Shown: positions 32,985 through 37,419 of the stretch, one piece after another
How positions within the stretch are numbered: the first letter of the stretch is position 1
How the letters are laid out: every line of letters starts with the position of its first letter
DNA from: Clostridia bacterium
Lineage (GTDB): Bacteria > Bacillota > Clostridia > Christensenellales > Borkfalkiaceae
DNA length: 37,419 bases
Reading direction: 5' to 3'
Assembly: GCA_017471785.1 (NCBI GenBank)
Contig: JAFURP010000049.1
Coordinates: forward strand, 1 to 37,419
Translations under genes and position numbers: made by a program
The notes under the pieces: model-generated
The model's database searches: none
The model's input: only the letters and a program-made list of their open reading frames with translations
Told to the model about the DNA's origin: nothing

Positions 32985-34439
32985 GTGAAAAGGATAGCTT
33001 GTTTAATACTCGCAGTCGCGTGCGTCTTAAGCGTTTCTTACGGCTTTATCGGCTGTAAAAAGGAAACGAAAGTAAGTAGCAGGTACGAGATCACCGCCGA
33101 ATACCTGCCCGAAAGCGGCACTCTTGCCGGCACGACCAAGCTGACCTTCGAAAATTGCGGAGATAATGAAATTTCCGTGCTTAAATTTCAGCTCTATCCC
33201 AACGCCTACCGCAAAGACGCGCTTTTTAAGCCGGTGTCCAAGGCGTACGAAAACGCGGCGTATTACGCGGGCGAGAGCTACGGCGAAATGGTGATCTCCT
33301 CCGTCAACGGCGCGAAAAATTGGGAGGTGATGGGGGAGGACGAAAATATTCTCTACGTCTATCTCGAGCGCTCCCTTTTTCCCGACGATAAAGTGGTGCT
33401 GGATATCGGTTTTTTGCTGAAGCTCGCGCGCGTTAATCATCGGACGGGCGTTACCGAAAAGACGGTCAATCTCGGCAACTTTTTTCCCGTGCTTTGCGCG
33501 GAAAAGGATGGCGGCTTTTACGAGTGCGCCTATTATTCGGACGGCGATCCCTTCCTGTCCGAATGTGCCGATTTCAAGGTAACGATCACCGCGCCCAAGG
33601 ATTACCTGATCGCCGCTACGGGCGAAACGGTGAGCGAGCGTAGCTTGGAAAGCAAAAAGGAGCATATCTTCACCGCCCAAAGCGTGCGCGATTTCGCGAT
33701 GGTCCTTTCCGATCACTTCGAGGTAATGGAAAAGACGGTCGGGGATACCGAGCTCGTCTACTACTATTACGACGATCCCTCCGCGAAGGAGACCCTTGCC
33801 ACGGCGGCGGAGGCGTTCGCCTATTTCGAAGATACCTTCGGGGATTACCCCTACGCGCGGTATAGCGTGGCGCAAACGGGCTTTTGCCTTGCGGGTATGG
33901 AATACCCCAATCTCGCGATGATCTCGGACGACCTGCTTGCCGCGGAATTGAGCCGCGCGATCGTGCACGAAACGGCGCATCAATGGTGGTACGGCGTGGT
34001 GGGAAGCAACCAGATCGAGGAGGCGTGGCAGGACGAGGGGCTTGCCGAATATTCCGCCTTGCTCTTTTTCGAAAATTATGAAAAATACGGCTTCAATCGC
34101 GAGGATACCGTGATGAAAGCGCTCAAAGAATACCGCTCCTATTACGACGTTTACGGAAGCGTTTTGGGACGCACGGATACTCGAATGACCCGTCACTTAA
34201 AGGACTATTTGAGCGATTACGAGTACAAGTGCTTGGCTTACGACAAGCCGCTCGTGATGCTCGATACCCTGCGAAAGAGCGTGGGGGACGAACAGTTTCT
34301 ATCCTCCTTGAAAAAGTATTACGCTACGAACAAATTCGCGGTAGCCTCGTCCGCCGACCTGATCGCGGCGTTTGAAAAAACGGGCTTGGACGTTCACGGC
34401 TTTTTCGACAGCTTTTTAAGTGGAAAGGCGATTTTGTAA
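32985..34439 (+). CDS. M1-family metallopeptidase lipoprotein
   Basis: 484 residues from GTG. The lipoprotein signal peptide ends at FIGC (C24), so it is probably anchored outside the membrane. Gluzincin zinc site HETAH (328-332) with E351 exactly 18 residues on, in HETAHQWWYG...EAWQDEGLAEYSALL. The exopeptidase-type substrate loop reads GMEYP (304-308) instead of GAMEN, as in many bacterial M1-like proteins. At this length it has the N-terminal beta domain and catalytic domain but not the long C-terminal domain of full aminopeptidase N. The start choice rests on AGGAGGG within the hairpin loop. Substrate unknown. Confidence 0.88.
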   Translation: MKRIACLILAVACVLSVSYGFIGCKKETKVSSRYEITAEYLPESGTLAGTTKLTFENCGDNEISVLKFQLYPNAYRKDALFKPVSKAYENAAYYAGESYGEMVISSVNGAKNWEVMGEDENILYVYLERSLFPDDKVVLDIGFLLKLARVNHRTGVTEKTVNLGNFFPVLCAEKDGGFYECAYYSDGDPFLSECADFKVTITAPKDYLIAATGETVSERSLESKKEHIFTAQSVRDFAMVLSDHFEVMEKTVGDTELVYYYYDDPSAKETLATAAEAFAYFEDTFGDYPYARYSVAQTGFCLAGMEYPNLAMISDDLLAAELSRAIVHETAHQWWYGVVGSNQIEEAWQDEGLAEYSALLFFENYEKYGFNREDTVMKALKEYRSYYDVYGSVLGRTDTRMTRHLKDYLSDYEYKCLAYDKPLVMLDTLRKSVGDEQFLSSLKKYYATNKFAVASSADLIAAFEKTGLDVHGFFDSFLSGKAIL

Positions 34440-34448
34440 CGAAAATGC

Positions 34449-34477
34449 TTGCCAAACGCCGTTTTTAAGAGTATAAT
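34449..34477 (+). promoter_or_regulatory. Sigma-A promoter for the zinc-ribbon gene
   Basis: TTGCCA (34449-34454) and a perfect TATAAT (34472-34477) with a 17-base spacer. Confidence 0.82.
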
Positions 34478-34505
34478 AAAGGTATTGAAAAAGGAGTGAG
34501 TGGAA

Positions 34506-34703
34506 ATGCCTTTATTGCAATACAAATGTGAAAAGTGCGAAAAACGCTTTGACGAGCTGGTGAAAAGCTATTTAGACGAAGTCAAATGCCCCGATTGTGG
34601 TGGCGCGACTTCTCGCGATTATTCGGGGGATATGTTCTCGTCAACGGGAAAGACGAGCAAAAAATGCTCGGGAAATTGCAAAACCTGCGGCGGTTGTAGA
34701 TAA
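34506..34703 (+). CDS. FmdB-type zinc-ribbon protein with Cys-rich tail
   Basis: 65 residues from ATG at 34506, which lies 9 bases after AAGGAG; the in-frame GTG at 34500 is too close. Two CxxC knuckles (YKCEKC and VKCPDCGG) form the FmdB/CxxC regulatory-type zinc ribbon. The C-terminus adds a second cysteine cluster, KCSGNCKTCGGC, which could bind another metal. The family's role is poorly defined. It is the last gene before the A+T-rich island and is closed by a perfect hairpin. Confidence 0.85.
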   Translation: MPLLQYKCEKCEKRFDELVKSYLDEVKCPDCGGATSRDYSGDMFSSTGKTSKKCSGNCKTCGGCR

Positions 34704-34724
34704 AAATAAGAATACATGATATTT

Positions 34725-34768
34725 ATACGCCTCTGAAGTTTAAGAACTTCAGAGGCGTATTGTTGTTA
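34725..34768. terminator. Perfect 16-bp hairpin between zinc-ribbon gene and xre
   Basis: ATACGCCTCTGAAGTT-TAAG-AACTTCAGAGGCGTAT (34725-34760) has no mismatch. The 3' side has TGTTGTTATT rather than a clean T-run, so termination strength on the plus strand is uncertain. It could serve both convergent genes and marks the left edge of the A+T-rich island. Confidence 0.75.
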
Positions 34769-35080
34769 TTCATTTTTTAGTTCTCTTAAAAATTGTAAAA
34801 GTGCAAATTTTTGAGGGTCTGTAAGTTTGCGAATAAATTTCAAAATCGTTAATTCAACTCCTGTAACAGGGTGTGAGCTTGAAATGGAAGAATTTTTACC
34901 AAACAATTCGTCGATTGTAATATCAAAAAATTCGGCAAGTTTTAATATTGTTTCACAATCTGGCTCACTAGTGCCGTTTTCCCAGTTGCTTACATTTCTT
35001 TGGACATTTTCAATTTTCTGGGCAAGCTCATTTTGTGTTAAATGCATTTCTTCGCGAAACTCTTTAATCTTTAATTTCAT
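34766..35080 (-). CDS. XRE-family transcriptional regulator
   Basis: 104-residue protein on the minus strand. The Cro/CI-type helix-turn-helix occupies about residues 4-60 (LTQNELAQKIENVQRNVSNW, then LAEFFDITIDELFGK). A short tail ends in LTDPQKFALLQFLRELKNE, which may help dimerisation. GGAGG lies about 10 bases before the ATG. It is divergent from the four-gene A+T-rich operon starting at 35198, sharing a 117-base intergenic region, so it is likely to control that operon and itself. Confidence 0.88.
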   Translation of the reverse strand: MKLKIKEFREEMHLTQNELAQKIENVQRNVSNWENGTSEPDCETILKLAEFFDITIDELFGKNSSISSSHPVTGVELTILKFIRKLTDPQKFALLQFLRELKNE

Positions 35081-35129
35081 AAGAGAAATCCTCCTATAAC
35101 AATATTACCAAAAAAAGTGCTAAATTTAC

Positions 35130-35158
35130 TTGACATAGAAATAATAATACTGTATAAT
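35130..35158 (+). promoter_or_regulatory. Consensus sigma-A promoter for the A+T-rich operon
   Basis: TTGACA (35130-35135) and TATAAT (35153-35158) with a 17-base spacer: a perfect consensus, which would be very strong unless repressed. Confidence 0.9.
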
Positions 35159-35169
35159 ATTGAAAAATA

Positions 35170-35182
35170 GAAAATAATTTTC
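35170..35182 (+). promoter_or_regulatory. Candidate XRE operator
   Basis: GAAAAT-A-ATTTTC is a perfect palindrome about 12 bases after the -10 box, in the early transcribed leader and before the AGGAGG ribosome site. Its position suits a repressor roadblock, but A+T-rich DNA makes chance palindromes likelier. Confidence 0.45.
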
Positions 35183-35197
35183 TCTCTAGGAGGATTT

Positions 35198-35560
35198 ATG
35201 AAAAAATTAACTTTTGATATTTATATCGGAAAGGGTATGCACCAACGACAAGAAGAAAATATTGTAGCATTTGTAGTTTTGCCGAGTGATATTCCTATGG
35301 GGCAAGTGAGCGTAGGTGGTGAAACAATAGATAATACAATTGGATTTTCTTTATTGGACTTATTGAGTAATTATATTATAGATTGGCTTGATTTGGTTGA
35401 GGATGAAAATTTGATAAAGGCGAATATACGCTTGAATAAACAATCGCCAAGTAGAGTATTCAAAGGTAGGGAAATTGTGAGGGCTATTGATATTATAGCC
35501 AAAGAAAATAATCGTACCTGTACTTGTTCAATTAATTCTGTTTGGGAGAAAATACAATGA
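35198..35560 (+). CDS. Unrecognised 120-residue cytoplasmic protein
   Basis: First gene of the A+T-rich operon, with a perfect AGGAGG 8 bases before the ATG. No signal peptide or membrane segment. It is mixed alpha/beta by eye (FDIYIGKGMHQ, ENIVAFVVLPSD, SLLDLLSNYIIDWLDLVEDE) with a C-terminal CTCSIN. I do not recognise a family. Its stop overlaps the next start (ATGA at 35557), so the two are translationally coupled. Codon use (ATA, TTA, AAA) is unlike the G+C-rich neighbours. Confidence 0.75.
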   Translation: MKKLTFDIYIGKGMHQRQEENIVAFVVLPSDIPMGQVSVGGETIDNTIGFSLLDLLSNYIIDWLDLVEDENLIKANIRLNKQSPSRVFKGREIVRAIDIIAKENNRTCTCSINSVWEKIQ

Positions 35561-35745
35561 AAGTTTTAATTTGGATTGGTTGTATGATTGTGGGTGGTTT
35601 TATTATGACCTTTATACCTAATCTTTCGCCACTGTTGAAAACCTTAATTTTTGCAGGGGAGTGCGCATTGGCAACTTATTTATGTAAGAAATGGAACAGG
35701 TATAAGGAGGCGAAAAAAGAGAATGAAAGGAAAAATAAAGACTAG
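35557..35745 (+). CDS. Unrecognised small two-TM membrane protein
   Basis: 62 residues from ATG at 35557, overlapping the previous stop as ATGA. Two hydrophobic segments, VLIWIGCMIVGGFIMTFI and LLKTLIFAGECALATYL, are joined by a short Pro-containing loop and followed by a very basic/charged tail (KKWNRYKEAKKENERKNKD), which should be cytoplasmic. The size and topology resemble many small membrane helpers or holin-like proteins, but no family is identifiable. It overlaps the next gene by 23 bases. Confidence 0.65.
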   Translation: MKVLIWIGCMIVGGFIMTFIPNLSPLLKTLIFAGECALATYLCKKWNRYKEAKKENERKNKD

Positions 35746-36280
35746 TATTTTATGCCTATTAACAATAATATTATCTTCGTTTTCGGCATGCTTCAAGCAA
35801 GCCTTAACAGTGCAAGAATTAACATCAGATGAGCAATGGTATGTAGGAAAGTGGGAATTATCGAGAATTACATATATTGCAAGTGTTAATCCATTGTATC
35901 AATTGTTTTATCCGGCGCAAGGAAATGGTGCATATACAGTATTGTTTAATGAAATAGGCAGTGAATATTGGGGACGGACAAGTTTTATGTTTTCGGACAA
36001 TAAAATAAATGGTGAAATCGACGGATACTTGCAAATAGGAGAATCCATTGATGACTTTAAGTGGAGCAATGCAGGAAGTAGTAGGCATAGGGACACAACT
36101 ATGGAATTTTCACAAAAATTCTATTTTAGTGGGATTAATGGTAGAGGTGAAAGAATACATGAAGAGGTTGCGATTCTTACTGATGATAATGATAAAAACT
36201 ACATTTATGATGATGAATTAGTAATAGGTGTAAATGGTTTAATGATATATGTTTTTGTTAGAGCGGAGGAGCAGAACTAA
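35723..36280 (+). CDS. Unrecognised lipoprotein
   Basis: 185 residues from ATG at 35723, chosen because it gives a basic start (MKGKIK) followed by a hydrophobic core and a lipobox-like FSAC (C about 23). AAGGAGG (35703-35709) is 13 bases upstream, slightly far. The mature part begins with WYVGKWELSRITYI, reminiscent of small beta-barrel (lipocalin-like) domains, and is rich in aromatic residues and predicted strands. No known family is recognisable. It overlaps the previous gene and lies 2 bases before the next, so all four genes are one transcript. Confidence 0.7.
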   Translation: MKGKIKTSILCLLTIILSSFSACFKQALTVQELTSDEQWYVGKWELSRITYIASVNPLYQLFYPAQGNGAYTVLFNEIGSEYWGRTSFMFSDNKINGEIDGYLQIGESIDDFKWSNAGSSRHRDTTMEFSQKFYFSGINGRGERIHEEVAILTDDNDKNYIYDDELVIGVNGLMIYVFVRAEEQN

Positions 36281-36282
36281 AA

Positions 36283-36876
36283 ATGAGGTCAAAGGGTCAA
36301 GGCGGAATCATCCTAATAATATTATTATGGATTGTTTTGTTTTTTTTGTATCAAGCAGGACAGGAAATGGTTTATTATGAGTATGATGCTCCTTTGTATA
36401 TATCAAAAGAGTTTATGATACAGCGTAATGGACAAGGTGGATATATAATAAGTGGTCAAATTACAAATTCTTCTGCAGAAACGATAAAAGTTCTTAATGT
36501 TAGAATTATAGCCACAGCCAAAAGACAAGGAAATACATCTTATTCAGCCACATTAAATCTTGCAGGTTTTGAACTTGTTGCGCAAGATACTATCTCGATA
36601 TATCAAGAGGATTTATACATAAAAGAGGAGTTGTTTGATAGTTGGAGTGAGGGAACAACCATATCGAATAGTGTTGTATATTCAAATATTTCCTCTGTTG
36701 TTTGTGAAGTAGACTCTGAAAAATATAGTGTGGAATATTCCTTGATGAGTTATCGAGAAATCGAAGAAAATAGAGAAAAGGGAAAGATATTATCTGTTGT
36801 AGCTGTGTCAGGTGGGATAATCGTGGCTGTTGTGCTTATATTAATATGTATATATGCTTGGAGATTATCAAAATAA
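36283..36876 (+). CDS. Unrecognised membrane protein with extracytoplasmic beta domain
   Basis: 197 residues. TM1 is IILIILLWIVLFFLYQAG (about 9-26). An outward domain of about 140 residues contains GQITNSSAETIKVLNVRIIATA, which resembles the FxLYD/CARDB-like beta-sandwich pattern found on bacterial surfaces. TM2 is VVAVSGGIIVAVVLILICIYAW near the C-terminus. It starts 2 bases after the lipoprotein gene stops. With that lipoprotein and the small two-TM protein it may form an envelope complex; this is inference from gene order only. Confidence 0.7.
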   Translation: MRSKGQGGIILIILLWIVLFFLYQAGQEMVYYEYDAPLYISKEFMIQRNGQGGYIISGQITNSSAETIKVLNVRIIATAKRQGNTSYSATLNLAGFELVAQDTISIYQEDLYIKEELFDSWSEGTTISNSVVYSNISSVVCEVDSEKYSVEYSLMSYREIEENREKGKILSVVAVSGGIIVAVVLILICIYAWRLSK

Positions 36877-36942
36877 TAAATAGCAAAGGGTTATCGTTGA
36901 ACTAATTTATTCGCGCGCGACATATTATATAATGTATATCTT

Positions 36943-36972
36943 AACAACGGGCGTAAAAACCCGTTGTTTTAA
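36943..36972 (+). terminator. Intrinsic terminator of the A+T-rich operon
   Basis: AACAACGGG (36943-36951), loop CGTAAAAA, CCCGTTGTT (36960-36968), then TTAATAAAAA. It separates the operon from the rRNA promoter. Confidence 0.85.
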
Positions 36973-37002
36973 TAAAAATAAAAAAAATCAAAAAAATTTT
37001 GA

Positions 37003-37061
37003 ATTTTTTTTCAAATTTTTTTTCAAAAATGCTTGACTTTATGGTTTGTAAATGGTATTAT
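37003..37061 (+). promoter_or_regulatory. Strong rRNA-type promoter with UP element
   Basis: TTGACT (37033-37038) and TATTAT (37056-37061) with a 17-base spacer. Immediately upstream is a perfect 12-base tandem repeat, ATTTTTTTTCAA twice (37003-37026), continuing A/T-tracts from about 36971. This is the A/T-tract UP element expected at rRNA promoters. Confidence 0.82.
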
Positions 37062-37067
37062 GTTTAG

Positions 37068-37358
37068 GCTGTCACTTAGGCGGTAGCGTTTTTGGCGGCA
37101 ATCTTTCTGAAGAAAGATAGAAGAGAAGATTAACAACTGCATAGCAAATAGTGAAAGTTTTTTATTGGAAACAATGAAAGACGAGTACGAAAGGCAAAGA
37201 AAATTTTCATATTAGTTATTGAATAAGCTAATTTGGTTAATAAAGCATAAAGGCGTTAAAAGGCAATTTTAAGGCTCGATAGCTGCAATTAAAGGAATTA
37301 GCCGAGTAAGAAATATAGAATTTTTAGAAATCGAAAAGACGAGTAGAAAGAGAGAGAA
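37068..37358 (+). other. Transcribed leader between rRNA promoter and 23S
   Basis: About 290 bases without a credible CDS, tRNA or 16S sequence. It has a perfect hairpin ATCTTTC-TGAA-GAAAGAT (37101-37118). AACAACTGCATAGCAAATAGTGAAAG (37132-37157 approx.) resembles the AAACTG...GAAA part of 16S-23S spacers in Bacillota. The purine-rich end before 37359 may pair with sequence beyond the window for RNase III processing, which cannot be checked here. Confidence 0.6.
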
Positions 37359-37419
37359 GATCAAGCTACAAAGGGCTTACGGAGGATGCCTTGGTACGTG
37401 GCGCCGAAGAAGGACGTGA
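37359..37419 (+). rRNA. rrl: 23S ribosomal RNA, 5' end (continues outside window)
   Basis: GATCAAGCTACAAAGGGCTT followed by ACGGAGGATGCCTTGG and GAAGAAGGACGTGA aligns by eye with the conserved 5' end of bacterial 23S rRNA (GGTTAAG...AAAGGGC...CGGTGGATGCCTTGGC...GATGAAGGACG). Only about 61 bases are present. One difference from the very conserved core, GGAGGATGCC in place of GGTGGATGCC, is visible and may be lineage-specific. No 16S lies upstream in this window. Confidence 0.9.

Noticed and set aside
34766..36876. Prophage or integrative element
   Set aside because: Composition and the XRE gene suggest acquisition, but no integrase, structural phage gene, transposase or attachment repeats are visible within the window.
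37068..37358. tRNA gene in the 23S leader
   Set aside because: No cloverleaf with GTTCRA T-arm and matching acceptor stem could be found.

Overview
The window is a stretch of a G+C-rich bacterial chromosome that most resembles a Clostridia-type member of the Bacillota. The evidence is strong AGGAGG-type ribosome sites, textbook sigma-A promoters, several lipoprotein signal peptides, a DUF815 ATPase, a minimal two-gene SUF-like pair, and a MarR-controlled fused ABC exporter. Genus cannot be read from the sequence. Both ends are cut: the left edge lies inside ilvD and the right edge lies about 60 bases into a 23S rRNA gene.

Layout. (1) 1-6988: a plus-strand branched-chain amino acid cluster, ilvD (partial)-leuC-leuD-leuB-DUF815 ATPase-ilvA-ridA, closed by a bidirectional terminator. 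(2) 7037-9263, minus strand: metY-metA. Residue Glu111 of MetA predicts the O-acetylhomoserine route that MetY would use. (3) 9384-17322: a five-gene oligopeptide ABC transporter, oppA-B-C-D-F. OppC carries an RCC1-like beta-propeller in its first extracytoplasmic loop and OppF carries an insert of about 105 residues. (4) 17454-20539: a CNNM/CBS membrane protein, galE and a YgjP-type metallopeptidase. (5) 20617-25264: a minimal SufC/SufB pair and two convergent M18 aminopeptidases. (6) 25480-28713: marR plus a fused ATPase-permease. (7) 28985-34703: an alpha/beta hydrolase, a DUF378 protein, lemA-DUF2207, an M1-like lipoprotein peptidase and a small zinc-ribbon protein. (8) 34766-36876: a markedly A+T-rich island with a divergent XRE regulator and four unrecognised genes, two to three of them for envelope proteins. 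(9) 36943-37419: a terminator, a strong rRNA-type promoter with an A/T-tract upstream element, a leader of about 290 nt and the start of 23S rRNA, with no 16S gene in front.

The least expected content lies outside ordinary gene calls. First, the OppC-RCC1 fusion. Second, a family of intergenic elements (after oppA, oppB, sufB and the marR-linked ABC gene) that begin on the stop codon of the upstream gene. Their outer arms differ in sequence at every locus yet still pair with each other, and three copies also carry a 16-base palindrome that varies in a pairing-preserving way. Third, a set of tiny three-base-loop hairpins joined by AATTCAC/GTGAATT just upstream of ribosome sites. Fourth, the A+T-rich XRE-linked operon beside a 23S gene that seems to have its own promoter. 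Much of the rest is ordinary biosynthesis and nutrient handling: amino acid synthesis, peptide uptake, and peptidases that could process imported peptides.
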